Shown: in pieces, positions 8,401-16,147 of the stretch | Layout of the letters: every line of letters starts with the position of its first letter | Numbering within the stretch: the first letter of the stretch is position 1 | Assembly: GCA_021841005.1 (NCBI GenBank) | Contig: JAKBVZ010000018.1 | Location: forward strand, 52,929 to 116,928 | Direction: 5' to 3' | DNA: 64,000 bases | Source: Actinomycetes bacterium | GTDB taxonomy: Bacteria; Actinomycetota; Acidimicrobiia; Acidimicrobiales; JAMCPL01 | Translations under genes and position numbers: made by a program | The notes under the pieces: generated by a model | Database searches by the model: none | What the model saw: the letters and a program-made list of their open reading frames with translations, nothing else | What the model was told of the DNA's origin: nothing

Positions 8401-9284
8401 ACATACCCGGTAAGCACCACATCTCCGTCATCCAGACCTACCTCCCTGGCTTGGTGCAATGTGGCATCCTTCTCGGCCTTGGTGGCGCTGCCGGATACGA
8501 CAAGCTGGAAGCGGTGCTTTATGTCTTGCGGCAACATGGCAAACGCCCGGAACAGCCCGGCGGTATTTTTCCGGCGTTCGTTTGCGCTGGCAACCGACAG
8601 GACAAACGGTTTCGATATGCCCATACGCGCCCTTATGCGATCCTGCTCATGTTCCGCTGGATCCAACCGCCTGAAGACACCATCTGTGGCGGCCCCGATT
8701 ACCGCCATACGATCAGATTCCATTCCCAGCAGGCGACTTGCTTCCTCTTTCGTGAATTCCGAAACAGCGAGTGTCAGATCCGCCCGCTTCAGATGTTCCA
8801 ATTTTTCCCGATACCACCTATCCCGGATGCCATCCTGCAAGTAGTCCTGCGGCATGGCAAGCGGGATCAGATCGTAAAGCACCACTGCGGAAAGGTACGT
8901 ATGCGGTAGCAGTCCGATGGAGGTGACAGAGTCGTTACCGAGACCTTCGAAGAGACTTGCCAGCAGGACGACATCAGGCTTCAACCCTGCCAGGAACTGC
9001 TCCCTAAGCAACTCGGCCGCCCTGGTTCTAAAGGGAGTGGCGTTGCCGAGTTCTGCCGTACGATCAGGGACGCTGAAGGCTACGATATGCTCTTGGGGCA
9101 GCAGATGCTGGAATACAGCCCGTATATCCTCGATGGGGCCTGGCAAGCTCTTGCTCAGTACTATATATATCTCATGTTCGGGAGCGTTGGCGGCAATGGC
9201 CTTGGCCAGAGAGAGCGAGTAACGCCCGATCCCTCGAAACCGGCTTTCCGTCTGCGTACTCTGCAGGTCGATTACTAGTTTCAC
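5421..9284 (-). CDS. three-domain GT4 glycosyltransferase fusion
   Basis: 1287 residues, starting at a GTG preceded by a GGGAGG. Three GT-B glycosyltransferase units are seen. The first (about 1-410) begins KLVIDLQSTQTESRFRGIGR, typical of GT4, and has EGFGLPVLEAMACGAP with the E-x7-E sugar-nucleotide motif. After a Ser/Thr/Gly linker (about 411-437) the second (about 440-850) begins at PFPPEQTGIASYSAEL; its nucleotide-binding patch SRGETSRALLDCLAHGIP is less canonical. The third (about 870-1287) has LLLDISQIVAHDLRTGIERF and EGFGLPLIEAAWMGLP. The protein probably adds two or three consecutive sugars to one glycan at the cytoplasmic face (inference). It overlaps the downstream GT-C-like gene by ATGA. 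Confidence 0.9.
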   Translation of the reverse strand: MKLVIDLQSTQTESRFRGIGRYSLSLAKAIAANAPEHEIYIVLSKSLPGPIEDIRAVFQHLLPQEHIVAFSVPDRTAELGNATPFRTRAAELLREQFLAGLKPDVVLLASLFEGLGNDSVTSIGLLPHTYLSAVVLYDLIPLAMPQDYLQDGIRDRWYREKLEHLKRADLTLAVSEFTKEEASRLLGMESDRMAVIGAATDGVFRRLDPAEHEQDRIRARMGISKPFVLSVASANERRKNTAGLFRAFAMLPQDIKHRFQLVVSGSATKAEKDATLHQAREVGLDDGDVVLTGYVTDDDLAALYSLCSLSVFPSLYEGFGLPVLEAMACGAPTICSSTTSLPEVMSCDEALFDPTSPSAIAAKIAEVLADDAFADRLVRNGGRQVARFSWDRSAELALTAFEDALGKKKASLSLAGGATSTGTSTSTGTSTAASTDNAFKPTLAFVSPFPPEQTGIASYSAELVPALAEYYDIDVIAEHAASTTTSGAMHGMHGMTVRNPQWFERNADRYDRVLYQVGNSPFHIYQLDLLERHPGVVVLHDFVLEGLYRGLEATGSHPHVRQRAAYHAHGYEAIGGMGDHAGSIPAGLPMNRYVCERAIGMIVHSQYARDLVSQYYGNGAEADWAVVPQLRGVQASSSVERGPDGTGLRRRLGIGGDGLLVCSFGIVAPTKLSHQLLEAFTGLDIALQDKLHLVFVGGRYDDAYTTALDEEIEKALSAGWDVRCTGWVDSSEYEAYLRSADVAVQLRTDSRGETSRALLDCLAHGIPTIISDHGPAAELPGNVVVKLPDDSSVDELSRILSALLASSERRTALGRDAVAYVSLVHSPVRVAALYWQAIESMYANDLGQNDAYVVSRLAKVARAAHPSDNDLLETCLCMARNGRRYTKRQLLLDISQIVAHDLRTGIERFSRAVLHESFHCSQLSSFRVEPVYSMGSSHDSSRHDACYAYARKFTSSFLGADNSWASDSAVTFSSGDVFFGLDWAADKVPSMANALADMRDSGVRVFFFVHDILPISHPEWFPPEMESIATSWLQAVSAVSDGVICNSRATARAVFEWMDTADIVRQRPLRIGYCHLGADLEPSVPTVGLPSSIEAMLPALAKSTTFLEVGTLEPRKGHEQVLDAFEMLWEEGYEANLVIAGKAGWMVDGVIDRIRGHAEFGDHLFWFNDVSDEALERLYRSASCLVAASFDEGFGLPLIEAAWMGLPVIARDIPVFREVAGDGALYFDGFSPSEPASAIKRWLRLHEAGEAPSPKDISYSSWADATSTIAEMFADESHANWLYEWER

Positions 9285-9322
9285 GCCTACCGTAGCCTCC
9301 CAACGGTGCTACACGGGCTGCC

Positions 9323-9427
9323 ATGCAGCCATCCTGCTGATACTCTGGTCTTCACTGTAGGGATGCCGGTCGTACTGTTGGAGCAGGCAACTTGATGCAG
9401 CCATCCTGCTGATACTTTGATCTTCAC
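9323..9427. repeat. 33-bp direct repeat around the end of the FkbM gene, offset 72 bp
   Basis: Copies at 9323-9355 and 9395-9427 differ at two positions. The second copy contains the stop codon of the FkbM methyltransferase gene (9424-9426); the first lies in the 139-bp gap before the triple-glycosyltransferase gene. No strong hairpin or T-run is present, so it does not look like a terminator pair. Confidence 0.88.
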
Positions 9428-10704
9428 GGCAGTTCCTGGTTACGATCGGATGCGCGAGCATGTGCGCTTCTATCGTTGTCCTCTATGGAGGACTTGAGTA
9501 CTTTGTACAGGCGTAATGCCTCCTCCGGATAGCAGGTCAGGTCGTGGTCGCGCCTGTCGCTCCCCATTCCATGCATAGCCGATGAATGCGACAGGAATCG
9601 CCTGTATATCATCGACCCCTTGTATGCCTTCCTGAGCTTCATGACGCCAGGGCTGGAGGAACGTATGGGTTTTGTGATTCGCCATGAAGTGGAGTTGTAT
9701 ACTGCGAATAGCTCGGCACTGCGAGACTTCAAATCCTGCTCGAGATTAAAAACCTGGTCTCTCGCTCGTTGCAGCTTGCTGGTAAGGTCTTTTTCGACTG
9801 TTTTCGAACGCTCCTCCGCCTGGCGGAGCCGGCTGTTCGCCACTTGCTCCTGGGTGAGTTGCTCACGGAGCCGGTATTCCCTGTACGGGATATACCAATC
9901 CCGCCAGTAGCTGGGAGGGAACTGGAACACTTCAGCACACGATCTATGCTCCTCGGCCACGTAGAATCGGTTCAGGCCATCAAAATACACGTATTCGTAG
10001 CCAGCTCCGGTCAGTAGATGCTCCCATTCTTCGTAGTTGGGTACCATGGTGGACGCGTCGGCCGCAGGAGTCATTGCTTCAACGACGATTATCCATGGAC
10101 GCCACGCAGCAAGGTCAATACCTTCGAGCACATCTCTCTCTGCGCCTTCGACATCAATTTTGAGAAAATGAATCTGCTCGGGATCAAACATGGTGAGAAT
10201 GTCGTCGAGTCTGCGGGTTACGACCTCTGTCTCTCTGATCGTATAGCCACGGGAGCCCGCATCGTGTGCAAACTCCTCTTTGACCGTGGATAATCCTGTG
10301 CTTTCCACCTCAAAAAAACGCTCCTTGCCCTTGGATGACGATGCCGCCACATTGAGATTGATATCACGCGGTCGATCAGCAACGAGTCGTTCATACCAAT
10401 GTTGCACAGGCTCGATATTGATGCCATGCCATCCTCGCTCATAAAATGCCTTGGTCACGGAATCGACGACCGGATCCTGGGCTCCTACGTCCACGTAGAA
10501 GCCAGCGCTGGCATCTATATCACCAAGTGCCCTCAGCAGCATGGTGTCTTCACAATTCTGGGCATAAGACACAATCTCTGCCCTGCCTGGCGCAGATTCG
10601 ATAACAGCGGACAACCCTTCGCTCGAGCCCGACACCTCCTCACTCGATGTCCCGCTTCCGGCGGTGCCATCAGTAATCGGTGCATCCTCCCGGCTTTCCT
10701 GCAT
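9424..10704 (-). CDS. FkbM-family SAM methyltransferase with C-terminal coiled coil
   Basis: 426 residues. About 40 residues of Ser/Gly/Glu-rich sequence precede a typical FkbM domain: YAQNCEDTMLLRALGD, GFYVDVGAQDP (SAM-binding loop I), INIEPVQHWYERL, and FLKIDVEGAERDVLEGIDL. Members of the family O-methylate sugars and other small hydroxyl groups, and those in polysaccharide clusters often cap glycan chains. After the catalytic domain (to about 250) an Arg/Glu/Gln-rich helical region (REQLTQEQVANSRLRQAEER onward) predicts a coiled coil, possibly a partner-binding or chain-length ruler segment (inference). A TAATAT box 8 nt before the ATG suggests a leaderless transcript. Confidence 0.87.
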   Translation of the reverse strand: MQESREDAPITDGTAGSGTSSEEVSGSSEGLSAVIESAPGRAEIVSYAQNCEDTMLLRALGDIDASAGFYVDVGAQDPVVDSVTKAFYERGWHGINIEPVQHWYERLVADRPRDINLNVAASSSKGKERFFEVESTGLSTVKEEFAHDAGSRGYTIRETEVVTRRLDDILTMFDPEQIHFLKIDVEGAERDVLEGIDLAAWRPWIIVVEAMTPAADASTMVPNYEEWEHLLTGAGYEYVYFDGLNRFYVAEEHRSCAEVFQFPPSYWRDWYIPYREYRLREQLTQEQVANSRLRQAEERSKTVEKDLTSKLQRARDQVFNLEQDLKSRSAELFAVYNSTSWRITKPIRSSSPGVMKLRKAYKGSMIYRRFLSHSSAMHGMGSDRRDHDLTCYPEEALRLYKVLKSSIEDNDRSAHARASDRNQELP

Positions 10705-10896
10705 AACCCGACATATTAGCAGTTCCAGCCAGCTGGGCGCACCCCTCGCTGCCGGCTTATTGGCCGACGTAGCCGCCTACGACAATTCGCACTCGAGCAC
10801 ATCCGTGCACTGCCGGACTCTGTCGCGGCTGCTCCGACATCCATCCTCAGCCGCAGGAACGCTGTCACTGTGGACCCGTTATGGCATCAATTGATC

Positions 10897-10902
10897 TATA
10901 AT
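10897..10902 (+). promoter_or_regulatory. -10 box of the coiled-coil nuclease-like gene
   Basis: TATAAT at 10897-10902 in the 225-bp gap between two divergent genes. A TGGACC at 10871 is a poor -35 at a 20-bp spacing. Transcription would begin near 10909, which supports a start codon at 10930 or 10948 rather than 10870. Confidence 0.5.
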
Positions 10903-10929
10903 GTTACAGGTACGTGTTATGTTGATCGT

Positions 10930-11733
10930 ATGAGGAAACCACAAGTTATGGAGTTCAGTTCCCAAGATATCGAACGATTCATCGAAGCCATTGAGGCCGA
11001 TGAGCATTTGCGTGCCCGCGTCGAGCGTGCGATCCTGAGCGATCGCATGTACGAATTGCCGGACAGGTTGGCGGAGCTGACAAAGCAAGTGGAAAAGCTC
11101 ACCGAGATAGTCATGCGCTTCATTGAGAAGACGGAAAAAAGACTGGACAATATAGAGGCTGATGTCAGCGCACTCAAGTCTGACGTCAGCGTACTCAAGT
11201 CTGACGTCGGGACACTCAAGGCTGACGTCGGGACACTCAAGGCTGACGTCGGGACACTCAAGGCTGACGTCGGGACACTCAAGGCTGACGTCGGGACACT
11301 CAAGGCTGACGTCGGGACACTCAAGGGATCAGACTACGAACGTAGCTGCAGAGAATTCGCACCGGCCATACTAGGTAAGGTAAACGGCGGCCTCAGGCGG
11401 TTGCGTTCGATCCAAAGAGAAACGCTCGCTGACCTCCTCGACGATGCTGTTGACCGAGGTGCGATCTCTCAGAAACAGAGGGACGACGTACTCGCCACGG
11501 ATCTAGTCATGCAGGCGAGATCGAAGGCAAACGGCGAAGAAGTCTATCTTGCTGTCGAAGCATCGGTCACTATCGACTTGCACGACGTTACTCGGGCTAG
11601 AGAGCGCGCGAGGACCTTGAGCGCTGCCTTGGAAAAGGATGCCCTCGGAGTGGTGATCACCGCGCACTCTCCCGTTATCGACACTCCCGGCATAGAAATA
11701 GTACTTTACCAGGGTTCGTCCAGCGCTGCCTGA
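10930..11733 (+). CDS. coiled-coil protein with PD-(D/E)XK nuclease-like C-terminal domain
   Basis: 267 residues from the ATG at 10930; the ATG at 10948, 12 nt after a GAGGA, is an equally good start. Residues about 1-75 are a helical region, followed by eight exact or near-exact heptads (DVSALKS, DVSVLKS, then six DVGTLKA-type units) predicting a long coiled coil. The C-terminal part has DDVLATDLVMQAR, EEVYLAVEASVTIDLHDVTR and RARTLSAAL, the pattern of a widespread uncharacterised family with a PD-(D/E)XK-like fold seen in cyanobacteria, Chloroflexi and other phyla; in it the catalytic Lys is replaced by Ser (ExS). Biochemical role unknown; DNA cleavage is not established. Confidence 0.72.
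   Translation: MRKPQVMEFSSQDIERFIEAIEADEHLRARVERAILSDRMYELPDRLAELTKQVEKLTEIVMRFIEKTEKRLDNIEADVSALKSDVSVLKSDVGTLKADVGTLKADVGTLKADVGTLKADVGTLKADVGTLKGSDYERSCREFAPAILGKVNGGLRRLRSIQRETLADLLDDAVDRGAISQKQRDDVLATDLVMQARSKANGEEVYLAVEASVTIDLHDVTRARERARTLSAALEKDALGVVITAHSPVIDTPGIEIVLYQGSSSAA
11161..11328 (+). repeat. 21-bp coding minisatellite (eight heptad units)
   Basis: Eight 21-bp units encode one coiled-coil heptad each (D-V-x-x-L-K-x). The last six are nearly identical at the DNA level (core TGACGTCGGGACACTCAAGG), whereas the first two differ, so the array has expanded recently. Gain or loss of units would change coiled-coil length by whole heptads without breaking the frame. Confidence 0.95.
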
Positions 11734-11817
11734 GCCGCCATCACCACACTTTCCTGATGTATTTGTTCCCATGTCTTCAGGGTTCGTCCAGCGCTGCCTG
11801 AGCCGCCATCACCACAC
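11710..11817. repeat. 40-bp exact direct repeat across a stop codon, offset 68 bp
   Basis: Copies at 11710-11749 and 11778-11817 are identical. The first contains the C-terminal codons (GSSSAA) and TGA stop of the coiled-coil nuclease-like gene; the second lies in the leader of the following glycosyltransferase gene. Confidence 0.95.
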
Positions 11818-11829
11818 CCTGGCGCCTCT

Positions 11830-13476
11830 ATGAATTCATATAATCCACGCCGTGAGGTACGAGTAGCACAGATCGTTACCCGGATGAACATCGGTGGACC
11901 TGCAAGAGCGGTTATCGAACTGGCCAAAGGACTGCCCGAGTTGTTTGATCCATACCATCCAGATCATCCATCCGAGAACAAGATACGTGAGCAATATGAG
12001 CACAGCGCCCATAGACGCGGCTCATTCAACGTGACCGTAGCTGCTGGTGACCCTCCCCCAGAGGAAGGGCAAATGTCGGACCCTGAAGTTCCGGTGTTAC
12101 GCCTACCTCTTGTCCGCCAGATCAGCCCTGCATCAGATTGGCGATCCCTCCTGGCGATAAGGCGGATGCTCGTACCACCGCCATCCCGGCCCTGCATGCG
12201 GTCGGTAGCTCCCAATACTTCCCCGGCTGGAGTGGCTACGGACACCCCTGCCGGCATCAGCTCAGATGGAGCCGGCATCTCGGCGGCCAGCTTGCCCGCA
12301 CTCGACAATACCCCCGCTCGCCCGTATGACACAAGGTCGCCTGCCACTGGCCCTAATGCACTTCCCGACTTCCCGTCTGGCTTCTTCTCAGGCCCGTTCG
12401 ACCTAGTAAATACCCATATGGCGAAGGCAGGTGCTCTGGCCCGCATGGCCGCTCTCTCTACGCGTGCTCGACCCATCATTGTCCACACCTTCCACGGCCA
12501 TGTGCTCGAAGGCTACTTCCCCACCCTGCCGTCCAGGGTACTCATCGGTCTGGAAAGAGCCCTTGCGCATAAGACTGATGCTCTGGTGGCAGTAAGCAAT
12601 GAGATCCGTGACGAGTTGCTCTCACTCGGGATCGGTAAGCCACGGCAGTGGCATGTCATACCTCTGGGTCTTGATCTGGATGCCTACCTCTCCATCCCGC
12701 TAACAGAAGATACCAGCCCCTACGCCTCCGATCCAAGGAGCGCCCTCAGGAATGCGCTATCCATCCCCCACAATGCGCCATTGCTCGCAATCATCGGCCG
12801 GCTTGTACCAGTGAAAAATCACTCGACTGCACTGCGCGCACTGGCTACGGGCACACTGTCGCCTGGCGCTTCGCCTGTGGGAAGCCAGCCATCCAAAGGC
12901 CCATCCACCCGTAGCCAAACCAATGACACCTCGCTCGCGGCCGGAGCATACACATCCGGATCATCAGAAGTAGGCTCATCGATGACCGATACATCTTCGG
13001 ATGATTCCTTCGCCACACACCTCCTCGTAGTGGGCGACGGTGAATTACGCACCAGACTTGAAGAAGAAGCGCGAGACCTCGGTGTAGCAGGCAGGGTGCA
13101 CTTTCTCGGATGGCGTACCGACATCCCGGACATACTATCACAGACAGATATTGTAGTACTTACCAGCCTGAAAGAAGGTACCCCGGCAGTGCTCATCGAA
13201 GCCGCCGCAGCAGGTAAGCCGGTAGTATCGAGTGATGTAGGAGGGATACGGAGCATAGTCGAGCATAAAGAGACTGGTTTGCTCGTACCCCCTGGCAATC
13301 CAATCGAGCTGGCGCTGTCCATCCGTTCCCTTGTGGACCACCCGCAACTGCGCCGTGCCATGGGAACAAGGGCACGCAGGATGGCGGAGAAACGTTTTGG
13401 AACACGAAGGTTTGTACGCGATACGGCCGATCTTTATTGTGATCTATTGGCGTCAGGAAAAGCAATGAACAAGTAG
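11830..13476 (+). CDS. GT4-family glycosyltransferase with two low-complexity insertions
   Basis: 548 residues. The N-terminal Rossmann half starts RVAQIVTRMNIGGPARAVIE (donor and acceptor loop GGPAR) and continues with HTFHGHVLEGYF and AHKTDALVAVSNEI. The C-terminal half has AIIGRLVPVKNH, VGDGELRTRLEEEA, VHFLGWRTDIP and SLKEGTPAVLIEAAAAGKPVV, the E-x7-E signature of retaining GT4 enzymes. Two Ser/Thr/Pro-rich insertions, about 110-185 and about 345-395, interrupt the fold and make it some 130 residues longer than usual. The role is probably lipid- or exopolysaccharide assembly. It ends 9 bp before the convergent MBL gene. No ribosome-binding site is visible. Confidence 0.9.
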   Translation: MNSYNPRREVRVAQIVTRMNIGGPARAVIELAKGLPELFDPYHPDHPSENKIREQYEHSAHRRGSFNVTVAAGDPPPEEGQMSDPEVPVLRLPLVRQISPASDWRSLLAIRRMLVPPPSRPCMRSVAPNTSPAGVATDTPAGISSDGAGISAASLPALDNTPARPYDTRSPATGPNALPDFPSGFFSGPFDLVNTHMAKAGALARMAALSTRARPIIVHTFHGHVLEGYFPTLPSRVLIGLERALAHKTDALVAVSNEIRDELLSLGIGKPRQWHVIPLGLDLDAYLSIPLTEDTSPYASDPRSALRNALSIPHNAPLLAIIGRLVPVKNHSTALRALATGTLSPGASPVGSQPSKGPSTRSQTNDTSLAAGAYTSGSSEVGSSMTDTSSDDSFATHLLVVGDGELRTRLEEEARDLGVAGRVHFLGWRTDIPDILSQTDIVVLTSLKEGTPAVLIEAAAAGKPVVSSDVGGIRSIVEHKETGLLVPPGNPIELALSIRSLVDHPQLRRAMGTRARRMAEKRFGTRRFVRDTADLYCDLLASGKAMNK

Positions 13477-13485
13477 CAAGATGTA

Positions 13486-14094
13486 TCAATATCCACGTTC
13501 GACCCAGTCAGACAAATGAGGCGCCTCGGCTCCAACCGTGGTATCCGCTCCGTGCCCTGGAAGAACTATAGTTTCAGCTGGAAAGACGGAAAATATCCTC
13601 TCCTCGATGGAGTGGATTATCCTGGCAAAATCCCCGCCTACAAAGGAAGTATTACCAGGCCCACCCGGAAAGAGTGTATCCCCGGTAAAAAGCAGTGGCG
13701 TGCCTTCGACGGAAAAGCATATCGAACCAGGAGTATGTCCAGGTGTGGCAATGGCATGCACCCTAAGTTTTCCCACTTCCACCACGGCACCATCTTCGAT
13801 AAGCAAGTCGTAGGAGGGTAACATCGAAGCGTCCTCCGGGCTGACCGCCACCTCCAAGCCCGCATCACGTACCGCCTCCACGGCCTGTATATGATCCCAA
13901 TGCCCATGCGTCTCGACTACGCTGCAAACCCCAAGGCGCTTGCACATTTCGAGTAACTTGCCATGTTCGTTGGCAGCATCAATAAGCAGTGCGCCACCTG
14001 CCTGCTTGTCTCGAACGACAAACACATTGTTGTCAAGAGGACCGACAACCAGCCGGTGCACCTCCACTAGGGAATCCTCATAATGTATGGACAT
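13486..14094 (-). CDS. MBL-fold hydrolase, glyoxalase II-like
   Basis: 202 residues from the ATG before SIHYEDSLVEVHRLVVGPLD. The metal ligands of the metallo-beta-lactamase fold are present: HGHWDH near residue 60, H in ATPGHTPGSICF, D in LFTGDTLFPGGPG and H in VLPGHGADT. The arrangement and length match the YcbL/glyoxalase II-like group of thioester hydrolases that act on acyl thiols such as S-lactoyl conjugates. An upstream ATG at 14148 would add 18 residues unlike the family. It is convergent with the preceding glycosyltransferase and divergent from dprA. Exact substrate unknown. Confidence 0.85.
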   Translation of the reverse strand: MSIHYEDSLVEVHRLVVGPLDNNVFVVRDKQAGGALLIDAANEHGKLLEMCKRLGVCSVVETHGHWDHIQAVEAVRDAGLEVAVSPEDASMLPSYDLLIEDGAVVEVGKLRVHAIATPGHTPGSICFSVEGTPLLFTGDTLFPGGPGNTSFVGGDFARIIHSIEERIFSVFPAETIVLPGHGADTTVGAEAPHLSDWVERGY

Positions 14095-14190
14095 ACCGTA
14101 AAGGATAGCGTGCAACAGATGCGACTGTACGGTCTTACAATTTCGCATCTTGGTACTATGTCGCCTCGCGTTGTGTTAGCATAGTGATTA

Positions 14191-15171
14191 ATGGACATAG
14201 AGGAACGTGCTGCATTCCTCATCTTGCTGGAGGAGACCAAGCACTGGGGTGCGATTTGCGAACAGGTGGAAGAGAGCGGTAGCGCTCTTGATGTGCTGCT
14301 GGCCATGGCTCACGGTAAGAGCCGACGGCAAGGTAAAGCAAGCGGTCGCGGGCCAGGGCAGGGACAGCACCAGGGATATCACCAGGGATATCACCAGGGA
14401 CAGCAAGCCCTTTTGCCTGGCCTTGATTATCATGAGCAAATAGCCAAAGCATCAGAGAAACTCCTGGCATGGGAAAACCAAGGCATTCACTTCGCTGCAT
14501 TTTTTGAGAGCCACTACCCCTACCAGCTCCTTACCATCCGTGAACGCCCGCCGTTTGTCACATGGTGTGGTACCCCAAATGACACCGATGCTTATGGCAT
14601 AGCCGTAATAGGCACCCGTCAGCCCAGTAATCACGGCATTGCCACGGCGCAGGCAATTGCAGGTGCATTGACCAGGCGTAATATCACTGTCATCAGCGGG
14701 CTTGCGGCAGGAATAGATACGGCTGCTCACCTGGCAACCATCGAAGCGGGCGGCCGCACTGTGGCAGTCGTGGGTACCGGGCTACTGCATACCTACCCGC
14801 CAGCGAACAGGGTACTGCAGTCCCGCATAGCTGATTCTTCCATGGTACTGTCGCAATTCCTCCCCGATACACCTCCTGCAAAGAGCAACTTCCCGATGCG
14901 TAACGCAGTGATGAGTGGCTATGCGTCCGCAACCATCGTCGTCGAAGCATCATGGCGAAGCGGCGCGCGTACGCAAGCAAGACTTGCCACCCTGCATGGA
15001 CGACCAGTATATCTGATGGAAAGCGTAGTTACCACAAACGAATGGGCACGAGAATACGCAAATCGCCCCGGAGTGCATGTGGTGCGTGATGTAGAGGACT
15101 TTGTCTCCCACCTAGAGGGGCAAACCATATACGGCAAGGTCTCGGAGTTCCCTGACAAGCTGGTCTGGTGA
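14191..15171 (+). CDS. dprA: DNA-processing protein DprA (Smf)
   Basis: 326 residues. DprA binds incoming single-stranded DNA in the cytoplasm and loads RecA during natural transformation. The Rossmann-like core is clear: AVIGTRQPSNHG, VISGLAAGIDTAAH, AVVGTGLLHTYPPANR, SNFPMRNAVMSGYA and SGARTQARLATLHGRPVY. A Gln/His/Gly insertion (HQGYHQGYHQG) at about 45-80, from an 18-bp DNA repeat, separates the N-terminal helical part from the core, and the C-terminal winged-helix domain of longer DprA proteins is absent. A TAGCAT box 8 nt before the ATG suggests a leaderless transcript. comFC follows after 7 bp, giving a competence pair. Confidence 0.94.
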   Translation: MDIEERAAFLILLEETKHWGAICEQVEESGSALDVLLAMAHGKSRRQGKASGRGPGQGQHQGYHQGYHQGQQALLPGLDYHEQIAKASEKLLAWENQGIHFAAFFESHYPYQLLTIRERPPFVTWCGTPNDTDAYGIAVIGTRQPSNHGIATAQAIAGALTRRNITVISGLAAGIDTAAHLATIEAGGRTVAVVGTGLLHTYPPANRVLQSRIADSSMVLSQFLPDTPPAKSNFPMRNAVMSGYASATIVVEASWRSGARTQARLATLHGRPVYLMESVVTTNEWAREYANRPGVHVVRDVEDFVSHLEGQTIYGKVSEFPDKLVW

Positions 15172-15178
15172 TGAAATA

Positions 15179-15946
15179 GTGGCAACCGTTGGTGAGCTGA
15201 GTGCTCTTTACCAGAACCATCTACTCCCTGTCTTGCCAAATGGCAAAGGCATATGCAGGATGTGCCATGCCTATACCATCGCCAACCACCACTACTGCTA
15301 CCAGTGTAATCAGGCACGGGCAAACCTGCCCGCATGCGCGAGCGCCGTAAGCTTTGTCGCGCTGGCGGTAAAGGGAGAGCAACTGGCCAGGGACCTCTGG
15401 GTATATAAGAACAGGTGGTCACCGGCAGCACGCACACGACCCCAACTAGGACTTGCCGCGTTACTCTGGCGCTGGCTAGCTCATCATGAGGAATGTCTTG
15501 CCACCGCGGCTGGCGTAAATAAGTTCCCAGTGGTTACTACGGTCCCAAGCACAACAGGCCGGGAAGAACACCCCCTCGACGCGATTGTAGGCACCGTAAT
15601 CGGTGCAACTGCGGAGAGATTCCGGCCATTGCTCCATCCTGGCGCCAGGAACGATGATGACCGTGAATTCTCCGCGAAACGTTTCGATGTGGACACCCCC
15701 GCACAGGCAGTCAACACAACGCCCGTGCTGCTCATTGATGACACTTTCACCAGCGGTGCGCACGCTCAGAGCGCTGCAGCACGGCTTATCGACGCCAGCT
15801 ACGGACCAGTGGCAATCCTATGCATAGGACGGCACTTCAACCGCAACCCCAAAGGCAAGGAGTTCCGCGATGATGCCGAACGATACTATCGTGATGCTCT
15901 CCGGCTCGGGTGGGACTGGTCACGATGCTGCCTGTGTAGTCAATAA
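15179..15946 (+). CDS. comFC: ComFC-like phosphoribosyltransferase
   Basis: 255 residues starting at a GTG. A zinc-ribbon (CRMCHAYTIANHHYCYQC, four cysteines) leads into a type I phosphoribosyltransferase fold with the PRPP loop VLLIDDTFTSGAHAQSAA near 190. This is the ComFC/GntX layout; in Bacillus and Helicobacter the protein is required for transformation, probably at the DNA-uptake step into the cytoplasm. The position 7 bp after dprA supports a competence role. The C-terminal end CCLCSQ comes from a short sequence that is duplicated right after the stop (15931-15962). Function beyond the family is inferred. Confidence 0.85.
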   Translation: MATVGELSALYQNHLLPVLPNGKGICRMCHAYTIANHHYCYQCNQARANLPACASAVSFVALAVKGEQLARDLWVYKNRWSPAARTRPQLGLAALLWRWLAHHEECLATAAGVNKFPVVTTVPSTTGREEHPLDAIVGTVIGATAERFRPLLHPGARNDDDREFSAKRFDVDTPAQAVNTTPVLLIDDTFTSGAHAQSAAARLIDASYGPVAILCIGRHFNRNPKGKEFRDDAERYYRDALRLGWDWSRCCLCSQ

Positions 15947-15962
15947 CCTGTGTAGCCAATAG
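15931..15962. repeat. 16-bp tandem duplication of the comFC stop region
   Basis: CCTGTGTAGTCAATAA (15931-15946, containing the TAA stop) is followed directly by CCTGTGTAGCCAATAG, one of three substitutions apart. The rest of the gap to 16147 holds GATCGGCCATTACTCAC at 15979, which recurs at 52431, and the palindrome GGCTGCAGCC; no clear terminator. Confidence 0.85.
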
Positions 15963-16147
15963 ACAACACCGATGCAAGAGGATCGGCCATTACTCACTGC
16001 GGCTGCAGCCATACGATAACTACGGGCTATTCCCTGAAGCATGTTCAGGCCTCACTTGCACAGATACGCCCTGCAAGCCCCTGGGAGAGCCATGAAAAGG
16101 ATGCCAGTCTACCCTAAATCCATCGCCATACGCTCACGCGCCCAGCG

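Noticed and set aside
7966..8844. 292-residue plus-strand open frame
   Set aside because: Antisense shadow of the first GT4 domain of the fusion protein.
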